Shown: positions 17,423 through 25,916, counted from the first letter of the stretch. The stretch is 64,000 bases of DNA from Prevotella veroralis DSM 19559 = JCM 6290 (GCF_000377625.1 NZ_KB898327.1:62001-126000); one strand, 5' to 3'. Notes: generated from the letters alone by a model not told the origin. A program made the numbers and translations.

Positions 17423-17514
17423 TAAAACAAAGATTAGACTTATTTACAAATCACATCACTAAAAACTCTTCACTCAATAGGTTTATTGTGAATAAGAGGA
17501 AATCCTCGTGCTTG

Positions 17515-17522
17515 CAAAAGTA
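17515..17522 (-). promoter_or_regulatory. -7 box TACTTTTG for the GT2 gene
   Basis: Reads TACTTTTG on the minus strand, about 93 bp upstream of the GT2 start. It lies in the 243-bp divergent gap between the GT2 and WecA-like genes. No other element was seen in that gap. Confidence 0.5.
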
Positions 17523-17665
17523 CAAAAAGAAAATGAGACAAGAGATAATTCCAAAACATAAAAGCGTGAACAGGCAATGAAACTCTGCTTAAAATATTCC
17601 AATACACAAATATAATATTATTACAAAGAACGAGTTTATAGAATAAGAGAATACTTCAAAAAAAT

Positions 17666-18775
17666 ATGTCTATTTACATTCTGATAAGTTTATTCGCCTT
17701 TACCATGAGTGCTGTCTGTGGATTCTTTATGATTCCGCAAATACTATCTTTTTGCAAGAAAAGGCATTTGTACGATGCGCCCAACGCCCGTAAGGTACAC
17801 AAGAATGCTATCCCGCGCTTAGGTGGAGTATCGTTTCTACCTAGCATGCTTATCGCTTCCATTGTTGCCTTACTCGTATGGTCTTATACTAGCAAAGGCA
17901 GTAAGATTGCCGTAAGCCCATGGAGTATCTTCTTTGGCGTAGGGATTACTATTATTTATCTAACGGGGCTTATCGATGATATCTTTGGCATTCGTGCAAG
18001 GATGAAACTACTTATGCAGGTGATTGCTGCCAGTCTATTGCCCATCTCTTACCTCTATATTAATAACCTCTACGGCTTCTTGAACATTGAAGAACTGCCT
18101 ATGGTAGTTGGCATGTTACTGACAGTTGGCATCCTCGTATTCGTTATGAACGCCATAAACCTTATAGATGGTATTGACGGACTATCGGCTAGTTTGGTTC
18201 TTATTGCACTCTGCGGACTCTTCTTTCTCTTCCTCCGTGAGCGTATTGGAATCTATTGTATCTTGATTGCGGGACTGATGGGTGTACTTGTTCCGTTCCT
18301 TTATCACAACCTTTTCGGTAGTGCAGAAGACGGGCAAAAGATATTCATGGGCGACTCTGGTAGTCTAACACTTGGATATATACTCGGCGTTTTGATGGTT
18401 AAATTCTGTATGTATAATCCACATGTTATGCCTTATCAAAAGGATTCCATTCTCTTGTCAGTAACCTTGCTACTCGTACCTGTCTTTGATGTTTTCAGGG
18501 TTATTATCGTACGATTAATACACCGCGAACCACTCTTCCGACCCGATAAGAACCATATACACCATAAACTCATGCGTGCCGGACTGACGCAACGTCAAAC
18601 GTTAATCAGCATCCTCTTGCTTGCAATGACATTCATCCTTATCAACACATTATTATTCAATCATCTCCTTGTAACATGGATTATTGCGATAGACATCATC
18701 GGTTATATCGCATTCAATTACATATTGGATATTAGAATAAAACGCAATGGTTTGTCTCCTTTCCAAGCTGAATAA
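17666..18775 (+). CDS. WecA/MraY-like undecaprenyl-phosphate sugar-1-phosphate transferase
   Basis: A polytopic glycosyltransferase 4 family enzyme that transfers a HexNAc-1-phosphate to undecaprenyl phosphate. The 369 residues show about ten membrane helices and the full motif set: YDAPNARKVHKNAIPRLGGV, the DD of LTGLIDDIFGIRARMKLLMQ, NAINLIDGIDGLSASL, IFMGDSGSLTLGYILG and the basic HIHHKLMRAG loop. It is a second initiating enzyme in the same region as the PglC-like transferase at 4001, so two lipid-linked glycans, or alternative primers, may be made here. Its stop lies 3 bp from the stop of the convergent lipoprotein gene, with no room for a separate terminator. Confidence 0.93.
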   Translation: MSIYILISLFAFTMSAVCGFFMIPQILSFCKKRHLYDAPNARKVHKNAIPRLGGVSFLPSMLIASIVALLVWSYTSKGSKIAVSPWSIFFGVGITIIYLTGLIDDIFGIRARMKLLMQVIAASLLPISYLYINNLYGFLNIEELPMVVGMLLTVGILVFVMNAINLIDGIDGLSASLVLIALCGLFFLFLRERIGIYCILIAGLMGVLVPFLYHNLFGSAEDGQKIFMGDSGSLTLGYILGVLMVKFCMYNPHVMPYQKDSILLSVTLLLVPVFDVFRVIIVRLIHREPLFRPDKNHIHHKLMRAGLTQRQTLISILLLAMTFILINTLLFNHLLVTWIIAIDIIGYIAFNYILDIRIKRNGLSPFQAE

Positions 18776-18778
18776 GAC

Positions 18779-19228
18779 TTAAAACTTATCGAAATAGAGC
18801 TTCACACTGCCATCACTTAATATCAACTGACCTTTCTTCTTACTTTCAATCTGTAGTGTTGGTGTTATAGTTTTAATGCCATATAAAGCTAAAGAAGTAT
18901 CATAGGTCGTAAGCGGATGATCGCCATTTTCACGATCAAAGAGGTAAGGTGAGGACAGAGCCAACTGATTGTTGTTAATATTAAAACGATAGAGATAACT
19001 GCTGTGCGCGCCTGTCTTATCTTCTAATTGCAGTAGTTTCGCCTGAAACGACCAGAAGATTAGTTTATTACTCACATCTGTGTTTGTACTTGTCGCAGGT
19101 TCTTCTATCTTAACCAAATGCCACATTCCCTCTAAATCTCCTGCGTCGTTATCTGTTTCCAAGCTACATGAAGTGAAGAGGTAAGCCAATACTGGCAATA
19201 AAAATACTAATATCTTTGATTTAAACAT
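18779..19228 (-). CDS. small lipoprotein with lipocalin-like/DUF4847-type domain
   Basis: A 149-residue predicted lipoprotein. From ATG at 19228 the signal peptide MFKSKILVFLLPVLAYLFTS ends at Cys21 (FTSC lipobox). A longer in-frame reading begins at 19255 but places nine polar residues before the signal, so I prefer 19228. The mature part begins with an acidic linker, then GMWHLVKIEE, a beta-rich region and LILSDGSVKLYFDKF at the end. This resembles the small DUF4847/lipocalin-like lipoproteins of Bacteroidota, whose function is unknown. It follows wzi by 38 bp in the same direction and may be co-expressed with it. Confidence 0.7.
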   Translation of the reverse strand: MFKSKILVFLLPVLAYLFTSCSLETDNDAGDLEGMWHLVKIEEPATSTNTDVSNKLIFWSFQAKLLQLEDKTGAHSSYLYRFNINNNQLALSSPYLFDRENGDHPLTTYDTSLALYGIKTITPTLQIESKKKGQLILSDGSVKLYFDKF

Positions 19229-19266
19229 ATCTTTTTCTACATTATTATTATTCAACCATTACGATT

Positions 19267-20859
19267 TTACTTACCGAATAATCCACGCTTACAGAGCGTT
19301 AGCTGTAAGCCATAATTAGGTCCTTCAAGAATACCACCGAAGTCGGCTCCAATGCCCAACTTTACTTCCGTACCCTGCAACCACTTAGATTTTATATCAC
19401 TACGAAGCCTATATACAGCCTCACCTAACAAACTCACATTATGCTTCTTATGCGTATAAGGCTTCTCATAAGTGCCCAATCCCTCTTGCCAAGTTGCCAA
19501 GAAACGCCACTTCAAACAATCAGAAGGATGACCACCCAAGCCTAAGTGGAATGCTACAAAGCGGTTGTCCTTGAAGAATATAGTACCATCTTCATTATAA
19601 ATAGGCGACCGATAGAGTGGATTACCCATTCCCTGCCCCCAATGTTGATAGCCCGGGAAGATATAGTGATTATAGAAGTTGTCCCTTCCTCCTATATGAT
19701 CAGGCACCGTGATAGTGTGGTCATGATAGATAGGACCACTCTGATACTTACTATAAAGGTATTCAACTACGACGTTATTCAGCCAGTTGTCAGGCTTATA
19801 CTCATATTCAAAGCCTAACATCCAGTCCTTAAAATCATACAACAAATAGCGTCGTTTCTTCTTTTCTTGCCATTCCGTCCCCTCGCCATAACCATCATAA
19901 TCAAGCTGGAACATGGACGAATGATCTTCAAAGAACTTATCCGCATAGAAGGAGAAACGACTCCAATCACCCTCATAATTCAATCGCATCACCCAACTAC
20001 CCAGCTGATCGCCCTCCACGTTTTGGTAAGTTGTCTCTCCATTATCGGCTCCTCCAGGTAGAAAAGCATTCCAGAAATCACGCACTCCAGTTCCTCCTTT
20101 AGATGGAACAAGGTTACCATGCCCATCAGGAAGATAGGATGTACCACCAAAAAGGGACACCATCTCTAACCCCATCTCTAATGACCACGGACAGAACACG
20201 TCCTCATTTCCAATCTTTAAGTAGCCAGCTTTAGAATGATAAAGCACCTTATCAGAATACTTCGACTGCATGTGTGTGAAGTCATGTTGCCAATTCTGAT
20301 CGGTCATCCTACCGTATGCTATATGTCCTTTCAGGTGCAACCAACCATTAGCGAAAGGCAATGTCCAATAGTCACCAAGTGCTAACCGCACTTGAGGAAC
20401 AGGTCGAGCATTGATGCCCAAGGTCTGTGATCCAGTACTAAAATCGGCATTCTTCAGCTCCATCGGTTGTTCTTTTGCACCAATAGTTAGTGTTCCATGC
20501 CACCAACGACCTTCTATATAGGCTTGCTGAATGACTGCCTTACTGGTGTAATTAACGGGTGCGACGACATCTACACCATAGCCAATACCAAACTTATTAC
20601 CAGCATCCACGCTCAAAGGACGTTCCACTGCTCCTCGCACATAACCATTTGTTGCCTCCAAAGAACTTAGTCCGTACTTATTGGCATTCAGCCACAACGG
20701 AGTCTTCCCTTTCGATAAGCTCCCTTGTAATTCCACCTTATATTCTAAGCCTTTAAGCAACTGCACACGAGCAGTATCTCTATTGTTTACCTCCCAAGAC
20801 TGCGCTTTCAATGCACTTGCCAATAGAAAGACAACCAAGGATAAAAGTAGTTTTTTCAT
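19267..20859 (-). CDS. wzi: capsule assembly protein, Wzi family outer-membrane beta-barrel
   Basis: A 530-residue outer-membrane protein of the Wzi family, which helps anchor or organise surface polysaccharide. It begins with a signal peptide MKKLLLSLVVFLLASALKAQ, and the mature part is rich in alternating aromatic/polar strands, as in an outer-membrane barrel. Family-like stretches include GIGYGVDVVAPVNYTSKAVI, QQAYIEGRWWHGTLTIGAKE, LGDYWTLPFANGWLHLKGHI, EMGLEMVSLFGG and FKDNRFVAFHLGLGGHPSD. The 5' extension to 20934 contains no signal-like sequence and is rejected. A promoter-like box lies at 20948-20955. The position near the capsule genes supports the assignment. Bacteroidota Wzi proteins are typically close to this size. 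Confidence 0.88.
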   Translation of the reverse strand: MKKLLLSLVVFLLASALKAQSWEVNNRDTARVQLLKGLEYKVELQGSLSKGKTPLWLNANKYGLSSLEATNGYVRGAVERPLSVDAGNKFGIGYGVDVVAPVNYTSKAVIQQAYIEGRWWHGTLTIGAKEQPMELKNADFSTGSQTLGINARPVPQVRLALGDYWTLPFANGWLHLKGHIAYGRMTDQNWQHDFTHMQSKYSDKVLYHSKAGYLKIGNEDVFCPWSLEMGLEMVSLFGGTSYLPDGHGNLVPSKGGTGVRDFWNAFLPGGADNGETTYQNVEGDQLGSWVMRLNYEGDWSRFSFYADKFFEDHSSMFQLDYDGYGEGTEWQEKKKRRYLLYDFKDWMLGFEYEYKPDNWLNNVVVEYLYSKYQSGPIYHDHTITVPDHIGGRDNFYNHYIFPGYQHWGQGMGNPLYRSPIYNEDGTIFFKDNRFVAFHLGLGGHPSDCLKWRFLATWQEGLGTYEKPYTHKKHNVSLLGEAVYRLRSDIKSKWLQGTEVKLGIGADFGGILEGPNYGLQLTLCKRGLFGK

Positions 20860-20947
20860 ATAAAAAAGCTGATTATCAAAATAGACATAGGCTGTGCAAA
20901 GAGAAGAAAAACAACACTTCTGCCATCTACACACGCATTATCTCATG

Positions 20948-20955
20948 CAAAGTTA
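20948..20955 (-). promoter_or_regulatory. -7 box TAACTTTG for wzi
   Basis: Reads TAACTTTG on the minus strand, about 90 bp upstream of the wzi ATG. It lies in the 341-bp divergent gap 20860-21200, which holds no gene; that gap also contains the promoter of the gene at 21201 and a small CCCC/GGGG hairpin near 21070-21086. Confidence 0.55.
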
Positions 20956-21116
20956 ATAAAAAAAAGAGAACTAACAAACAAATGACTTACCAACTACCAA
21001 AGCCTTACACCTTATTATATAAGGGGCACATCAATCCTTACCAACACTCAATACACCTTTAGGGAAAATCCCCCTCAGTGTAGGGGAAATCCTTTTAGTA
21101 TGCTGAATATTATTCG

Positions 21117-21124
21117 TTCCTTTG
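21117..21124 (+). promoter_or_regulatory. possible -7 box TTCCTTTG
   Basis: One mismatch to TAnnTTTG (TTCCTTTG), about 77 bp upstream of the ATG at 21201. This is the best candidate in that gap. Confidence 0.35.
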
Positions 21125-21200
21125 CATCACGAGGACAGGGAAAGGAGTTCTAAACGCTTCCAAACATCCCTAATAATCATCAACAAAGATCGAAGAAAGT

Positions 21201-22112
21201 ATGAAGAAGCTTATATTAACACTCATTGCGACACTCGTTCTCAGTGCTTCTGCAAATGCTATGAGTTACGAGCAAGCTCGCATACAAGCCCTCTTTCTAA
21301 CAGACAAGATGGCTTATGAACTGAATTTGACCGAAGAACAATACGAAGCAGCATACGAGATTAATCTCGATTATCTGATGAGTGTCAACTCAATGGTTGA
21401 TCTTTACGGAGCTAACTGGACACATCGTAATATGGACTTCAACTATATCCTCTGTGACTGGCAATACAGAGCTTACATGGAAGCAAACTACTTTTATCGT
21501 CCATTAAGATGGGATGCAGGCTACTGGCACTTCAGTGTTTACGCAAGATATCCATGCCGCGATTACTATTACTTCGGTCGTCCTAGCTTCTATTCAGCCT
21601 ATCGTGGTGCTCACAGCTGGCGCATGAATGGTGACAGGAGTTGGTATTATGGCAGAGACCTCTTCTATGGAAGGAACAATAGTAACTACTATGGTATGCG
21701 TGACAGCTTCAACCGTGGCTACTATGATAGGGGTTACAACGGTTACAGCTCATACGACAATAGCTTCCAACAAAACGGTCGTCCACGCAGCTTCGGGAAC
21801 CAACAACGCAGCACATTCGATGGTCCGCAGGGTATGACTCGTACTTATGAGCCACGTGAGAGTTCGACTCGTACAACCGTAACACGCCCTAACAACAACA
21901 GTGGATTTGGTGCTAATCATAGCTTCGGAAACGCTACTAGGGGTAATGAACCAACTCGTTCTTTCGATAGCCCGAGATCAACTTTTAGCAATCCAAGCCC
22001 TTCATTCAGTACACCGCAAGGCAGTTTCGGGAATGGTTCATCTTTCGGAGGAAGCCGATCAACGGGTGGAAGTACCTCAAACAGCGGTTCTGTCTTCGGA
22101 GGACACAGATAG
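21201..22112 (+). CDS. secreted low-complexity protein of unknown function
   Basis: I do not recognise a characterised family. The 303 residues start with a clear signal peptide (MKKLILTLIATLVLSASANA), then a helical segment MSYEQARIQALFLTDKMAYE with LNLTEEQYEAAYEINLDYLM, similar to small Spy/heavy-metal-resistance-like helical regions of Bacteroidota secreted proteins. Next comes a Tyr/Trp/Arg-rich stretch (about residues 75-160). From residue about 170 a disordered tail rich in Gly, Ser, Asn, Arg and Phe repeats phrases such as SFGN, RSTF and SSFGG, ending VFGGHR. It is probably periplasmic or surface-exposed. A terminator-like hairpin lies 260 bp downstream (22375-22410). Confidence 0.72.
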   Translation: MKKLILTLIATLVLSASANAMSYEQARIQALFLTDKMAYELNLTEEQYEAAYEINLDYLMSVNSMVDLYGANWTHRNMDFNYILCDWQYRAYMEANYFYRPLRWDAGYWHFSVYARYPCRDYYYFGRPSFYSAYRGAHSWRMNGDRSWYYGRDLFYGRNNSNYYGMRDSFNRGYYDRGYNGYSSYDNSFQQNGRPRSFGNQQRSTFDGPQGMTRTYEPRESSTRTTVTRPNNNSGFGANHSFGNATRGNEPTRSFDSPRSTFSNPSPSFSTPQGSFGNGSSFGGSRSTGGSTSNSGSVFGGHR

Positions 22113-22374
22113 ATAAGGTAACAAAAGAGAGTTATAAATACAAGACAATGACTAAAGCGGCCACTAAAAAACTTACTTTAGAGAGTTACAACACATAGCA
22201 AGAGAACTACCAACGAACAGTTCTCAAGAAGGTTTAAATACTAAACACTAAACGCTAGAGAGTAATTAGTTCATCTTAAAAGGTATAAGTTTGTGAAAGA
22301 GGTTCTCGCAAGAAAGAGAAGAGAACACTAAGGATTAATAGAGATGTAACAATCAGAGAGTTATTTAAATGAAG

Positions 22375-22410
22375 GAAAGAGGAGCCTCACGGGATGTGAC
22401 GCTCCTCTTT
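22375..22410 (+). terminator. hairpin AAAGAGGAGC / GCTCCTCTTT
   Basis: A perfect 10-bp stem (22375-22384 with 22401-22410) followed by a weak T-rich stretch. Plausible end for the transcript of the gene at 21201. The rest of the 620-bp gap 22113-22732 contains no supported gene, only the repeated element at 22541-22605. Confidence 0.65.
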
Positions 22411-22540
22411 AATTATGTTCCTTCCTCCTGCTCTTAACCATCAATTCATCTGCTACTAACCTACTTCTATGACATTAAACATGCTTATCAAATTGGCTTG
22501 CGACACTTATCTATACTGGAGGAAACGTACTCATGAATAT

Positions 22541-22605
22541 AAAAATAATCTATTTTTATGGATTATATAATATAACCGTCAGATAAAAATAAACTATTAT
22601 TTCCT
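22541..22605 (+). repeat. AT-rich intergenic element, copy 1
   Basis: About 65 bp beginning AAAAATAATCTATTTT and ending AAACTATTATTTCCT. It matches a second copy at 39866-39929 over its whole length with few gaps. Both copies lie in convergent intergenic gaps in the same orientation. Function unknown. Confidence 0.55.
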
Positions 22606-22732
22606 GTCTGGAAGGCTCTTCTCAAGAATAAAAGACGGTTCACTACCTTTTAACTAAGGTCTAACAGCATTAAAGAAAGAGCCTTGTAACAGGAGAAAGA
22701 GAGGCTTCATGTGGCTTGACTTAGCATTATAT

Positions 22733-23251
22733 CTATAGTTCAAGCATACGAATTTCAGCATTGCTCATCGGTAAAATCTCATTCATCGGCTTATCATAAT
22801 AGACACTTTGGATAGCCTTATTGATGATACCATGCCCAACGGCAAGTACCTTTTGATTAGGATATTCCGTGCGTAACCACGCTATAAACTCTGCTGCCCT
22901 AGCCTTTATTGCATCAATACTCTCAATATCCTTTGGCCATAAAGCAGGATTCTTCAGATTGGATAAGTCGGGAATGTACTTGCCAGTAAAGGCTCCCCAA
23001 TCACGCTCACGCAACAGGGGTGTAATGCGAACAGGCTGATGATGCGGTGCAGCAATAATCTCACAAGTATGAATACTGCGCCTTAAATCACTTGCAATGA
23101 AAGCATTTATTGGTTCAGCCTTGAGTTTCTCTGCCACTTCCTCAGCCTGTTTTATGCCGTTATCATTCAATTTCCCTTGTGTTTGTCCTTGCATGATACG
23201 ATGCACGTTATCGATTGTTTCACCATGCCGAACTAAGTATAACAATGTCAT
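22733..23251 (-). CDS. histidine phosphatase family protein (GpmB/CobC-like)
   Basis: A 172-residue enzyme of the phosphoglycerate mutase-like histidine phosphatases. The catalytic motif LYLVRHGETIDN (His10 phosphorylated during catalysis) is at the N-terminus, IASDLRRSIHTCEII contains the second conserved arginine, LLRERDWGAFTGKYI the catalytic acid, and VLAVGHGIINKAI the second catalytic His. The length suits the small single-domain branch. The substrate may be a phosphorylated metabolite (alpha-ribazole phosphate, phosphoglycerate or a phosphosugar) and cannot be fixed. It stands alone, divergent from the DUF308 gene, with a promoter-like box at 23271-23278. Confidence 0.9.
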   Translation of the reverse strand: MTLLYLVRHGETIDNVHRIMQGQTQGKLNDNGIKQAEEVAEKLKAEPINAFIASDLRRSIHTCEIIAAPHHQPVRITPLLRERDWGAFTGKYIPDLSNLKNPALWPKDIESIDAIKARAAEFIAWLRTEYPNQKVLAVGHGIINKAIQSVYYDKPMNEILPMSNAEIRMLEL

Positions 23252-23270
23252 CTATTACGTCTTTTTCGTG

Positions 23271-23278
23271 CAAAAGTA
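23271..23278 (-). promoter_or_regulatory. -7 box TACTTTTG for the histidine phosphatase gene
   Basis: Reads TACTTTTG on the minus strand, 20 bp upstream of the ATG at 23251, so the leader would be short. Confidence 0.5.
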
Positions 23279-23321
23279 ACAAATAGTTTACGAGTAAAGC
23301 CTTGGAATAGAGATTATTTTG

Positions 23322-23329
23322 TATTTTTG
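23322..23329 (+). promoter_or_regulatory. -7 box TATTTTTG immediately before an ATG
   Basis: Reads TATTTTTG and ends only 5 bp before the ATG at 23335, with a TTGG about 17 bp upstream as a possible -33 element. The transcript would begin at or next to the start codon. Confidence 0.5.
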
Positions 23330-23334
23330 TAGCC

Positions 23335-24000
23335 ATGAAAGTACTACAAATATCAGCTATAAGAGCAATCCTTATGGCAGTGACGGGCTTCCTTTTGGTG
23401 AAATACAACCAAGGAGCAATGACATGGTTAACCATTACTATTGGTTTACTCTTCTTCCTTTCGGGAGCCGTCTCATGCATTATCTACTATGTAGAGAAGG
23501 AACGTATTGAGAAAAAGAAAGCAAAAGCAGAGAAGGAGGAGACAGATGCTTTGAAGTCGCCTTCATTCCCTCTTGCAGGTGTTGGAAGCGTTGTCTTGGG
23601 TATCATCTTGGCTTTTATGCCTGACACCTTCGTTATTGGTATGGTCTATATCCTTGCTGCTTTGCTCATTCTCGGTGCTATTAACTTGTTCATAATACTT
23701 GCCCGTTCAAAGCAGTATGCGCATGTCCCTGTCTATCTCTGGCTTCTCCCTACCCTCATCTTGATTGTCGCTATCTTCTCAATACACAAACCAATAGAGG
23801 CAGCGGCACTACCATTAAAAGTGATAGGATGGGCTTTCATGTGTTATGGAGTTATCGAATTGCTCTTCTCTATACGTAATTATTATATTCGAAAAGCGTT
23901 TGAGAAAGTAGAAGAAAGTAAGATTGTTGAAGGCTTCAAACTCGCTAATGAGGATATTGAAGACGCTGAAATCATAGAAGAAGAGAAGCCTACAACATAA
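23335..24000 (+). CDS. HdeD/DUF308-like membrane protein
   Basis: A 221-residue inner-membrane protein with about six hydrophobic helices arranged in pairs. The first two span residues 5-55. A charged Lys/Glu stretch (KERIEKKKAKAEKEETD) follows, then four more helices (VGSVVLGIILAFMPDTFVIG, VYILAALLILGAINLFIIL, YLWLLPTLILIVAIFSI and the GWAFMCYGVIELLFSI helix) and an acidic C-terminal tail. The layout matches the DUF308 family that includes the E. coli acid-resistance protein HdeD, but the physiological role in Bacteroidota is not established. The promoter box is only 5 bp from the ATG, suggesting a leaderless mRNA. A strong bidirectional hairpin follows. Confidence 0.82.
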   Translation: MKVLQISAIRAILMAVTGFLLVKYNQGAMTWLTITIGLLFFLSGAVSCIIYYVEKERIEKKKAKAEKEETDALKSPSFPLAGVGSVVLGIILAFMPDTFVIGMVYILAALLILGAINLFIILARSKQYAHVPVYLWLLPTLILIVAIFSIHKPIEAAALPLKVIGWAFMCYGVIELLFSIRNYYIRKAFEKVEESKIVEGFKLANEDIEDAEIIEEEKPTT

Positions 24001-24010
24001 CAAACAAACA

Positions 24011-24040
24011 GCAGCTAACCCGGAAACACAGGTTAGCTGC
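24011..24040. terminator. bidirectional terminator hairpin
   Basis: GCAGCTAACC (24011-24020) pairs perfectly with GGTTAGCTGC (24031-24040), between the convergent DUF308 and CBM9-like genes. Confidence 0.7.
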
Positions 24041-24099
24041 TTACTGATTATTAACTTTTATCAGTGATTATGAGCACTGATACTCAAGTGAAGAACACT

Positions 24100-24753
24100 C
24101 TATAAGAATCTAATCTCACCAAAGAAGTCGGGGCGATGGAAGTCGGGTGCTGGCAAGTCTATCGGATTCCACGATAGGAAATGAGGCTTTGTTGTCTTGT
24201 CACCGCACTTATAGAAATTAGCACGCATTGTCTTCCCGGAGAGGTTCTTTAGGTTATGACGGAAGAAAGAAGCGACTGGGACAACCAAAGCAAGTTCCCA
24301 TTTCTGCTTGTTCTCTTTCATTTCAAAGGGTTCACGACCCAGTGATGACCAACGCTCAATAGCCCTCAAAACATCAAATGGAGCCTTTGCTCGGTTCTCA
24401 CGACCTTGTCCATTGCAAAGCAAAACAGTTCCTATACAATTGGTTTCAAGGTTATAATAGCCTCCTTCTACATCTGGACTGACAAAGAACTCACAGCAGG
24501 AGTCTTCCCAAACAGGACCTAAGTCGATTCCAGAGACGGCTCTCACACAATCTTCTTCCACCCGATAATGGAGCAAGATAGCGTCATTCTTATGCGCAAT
24601 CGCAAATTCTACTTGTGGGCAATAAGGGTAATCAGCAGCCCAATTAACTGTATCTATTTTCTGATAAGTAACCTTTTCAGCTCTAAAAAGAGCTGGGATA
24701 TCAGCAGCATTAACCTGCTGATCGTCTATTCTTCGTACTTCTAATTGTTTCAT
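24100..24753 (-). CDS. CBM9-like carbohydrate-binding protein
   Basis: A 217-residue protein of the carbohydrate-binding family 9-like group. It has no signal peptide, so it is predicted to be cytoplasmic. Family-like stretches are VEFAIAHKNDAILLHYRVEE, GPVWEDSCCEFFVSPDVEGG around residues 80-100, YYNLETNCIGTVLLCNG, WELALVVPVASFF and RANFYKCGDKTTKPHFLSWN near the C-terminus. Such proteins are common as stand-alone genes in Bacteroidota; the ligand is unknown. The start overlaps the end of the sugar kinase gene by 4 bp, so the two are translationally coupled and probably share a function in hexosamine metabolism. Confidence 0.83.
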   Translation of the reverse strand: MKQLEVRRIDDQQVNAADIPALFRAEKVTYQKIDTVNWAADYPYCPQVEFAIAHKNDAILLHYRVEEDCVRAVSGIDLGPVWEDSCCEFFVSPDVEGGYYNLETNCIGTVLLCNGQGRENRAKAPFDVLRAIERWSSLGREPFEMKENKQKWELALVVPVASFFRHNLKNLSGKTMRANFYKCGDKTTKPHFLSWNPIDLPAPDFHRPDFFGEIRFL

Positions 24754-25841
24754 TGTTTTAATGTTTTCTGAACAAAGTCAGCCATCATCTGGTCATGCCG
24801 ACGCACATCACGATAGAGCAAGAGCTGGTTGCTTGAGCGAACAAGGTTGTGTTCAGCGTACTTAGTCTTAAAGTAAACATCCCCATTAAGGTAGTCGGCA
24901 AGGAAACGAACGCACTGCATAAAGGGGAAAAGGGCTACTGCATAAGGTAAATGACTGGTTTCAACTTCCGTTAAAAAGCTCCCCGCACTACTAAGATACC
25001 CCTCTGTGAAGGATTTAAAAATGTCTTCCTTGAGTCCAACTGCTTGATAATTGTCACTGTCTTCAGCAACATGATTAGCTCCAGTACGCAAGAAGTCACC
25101 ATAATCAGAGAATATAAAGCTAGGCATAACAGTGTCCAGATCTATCACGCAAAGCACCTTTCCAGATGTATCAAAGAGCATGTTATTAACCTTTGTATCG
25201 CAGTGACAAGTGCGCTTAGGCAATACTCCCTTACGATAAAGGCGTTCGGCAAGGCACATCTCATCCGCATTACGATACAATTCATCGATGATATCCTGCA
25301 CACTGGACACTCTCCCTTTAACATCAGCACTAACTGCTTCCTGCAACTGACGTATGCGCAACTCCATGTTATGGAAGTCCGGTATAATCTCACCAAGCGG
25401 TTCTTTCAAGTCGACTAACATCTTCTCGAAATTGCCAAAGGTCTCTCCACAACAGAAAGCACTATCTGGATTCACCTCTTCCTTAGTAACAGAATCAGGG
25501 ATAAAGACGCTCATTCGCCAGTAACGACCATACACATCTTGATAATAAGTGCGCCCATCTGTGGTCTTAATAAACTGTAAGCACTTGCGATCAACATCCT
25601 GTTCTCCCTGTTGAATCAGCTTCTGGCGAATATGAGAAGTAACAAGTTCAATGTTGTGTTGTAGGAGTTCTACATCGGTAAAGACGGCATCATTAATGCG
25701 TTGCAGTATATAATCAGGAGTAGATTTTCCTATTGTTGACACTCGCAGCGTCTCATTAATTAGCCCGTTACCAATAGGACTCACACTTTCTACAATGCCG
25801 TTTATACGGAACTGAGAAACCACGTTATTAAAATCAGTCAT
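24750..25841 (-). CDS. nahK: N-acetylhexosamine kinase-like phosphotransferase
   Basis: A 363-residue APH-fold kinase strongly reminiscent of bifidobacterial N-acetylhexosamine 1-kinase, which phosphorylates the anomeric OH of GlcNAc/GalNAc. Shared segments are SPIGNGLINETLRV, YILQRINDAVFTDVELLQHN, IELVTSH, the catalytic loop HCDTKVNNMLFD (HxDxxxxN), VIDLDTVMPSFIFSDYGDFL with the metal-binding DxD, and MQCVRFLADYLNGDVYFKTK ending YAEHNLVRS. The residue after the catalytic His is Cys rather than the Asn of the bifidobacterial enzyme; the essential His, Asp and Asn remain. It lies just downstream of GH92, GH20 and GH130 genes, fitting phosphorylation of GlcNAc released from N-glycans. Specificity for GlcNAc over other sugars is inferred. 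Confidence 0.85.
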   Translation of the reverse strand: MTDFNNVVSQFRINGIVESVSPIGNGLINETLRVSTIGKSTPDYILQRINDAVFTDVELLQHNIELVTSHIRQKLIQQGEQDVDRKCLQFIKTTDGRTYYQDVYGRYWRMSVFIPDSVTKEEVNPDSAFCCGETFGNFEKMLVDLKEPLGEIIPDFHNMELRIRQLQEAVSADVKGRVSSVQDIIDELYRNADEMCLAERLYRKGVLPKRTCHCDTKVNNMLFDTSGKVLCVIDLDTVMPSFIFSDYGDFLRTGANHVAEDSDNYQAVGLKEDIFKSFTEGYLSSAGSFLTEVETSHLPYAVALFPFMQCVRFLADYLNGDVYFKTKYAEHNLVRSSNQLLLYRDVRRHDQMMADFVQKTLKQ

Positions 25842-25864
25842 AGCTTGATTAAGTAATTAAAGGT

Positions 25865-25916
25865 CGATACCCATGACTCGCCAAAGGCTTTCAATGACAT
25901 AGAGTCATGAGTATCG
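25865..25916. repeat. inverted repeat between glycan genes
   Basis: CGATACCCATGACTC (25865-25879) faces GAGTCATGAGTATCG (25902-25916) with one mismatch, between the GH92 gene and the kinase gene. It has no T-tract; possibly an RNA processing or stabilising hairpin. Confidence 0.6.
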
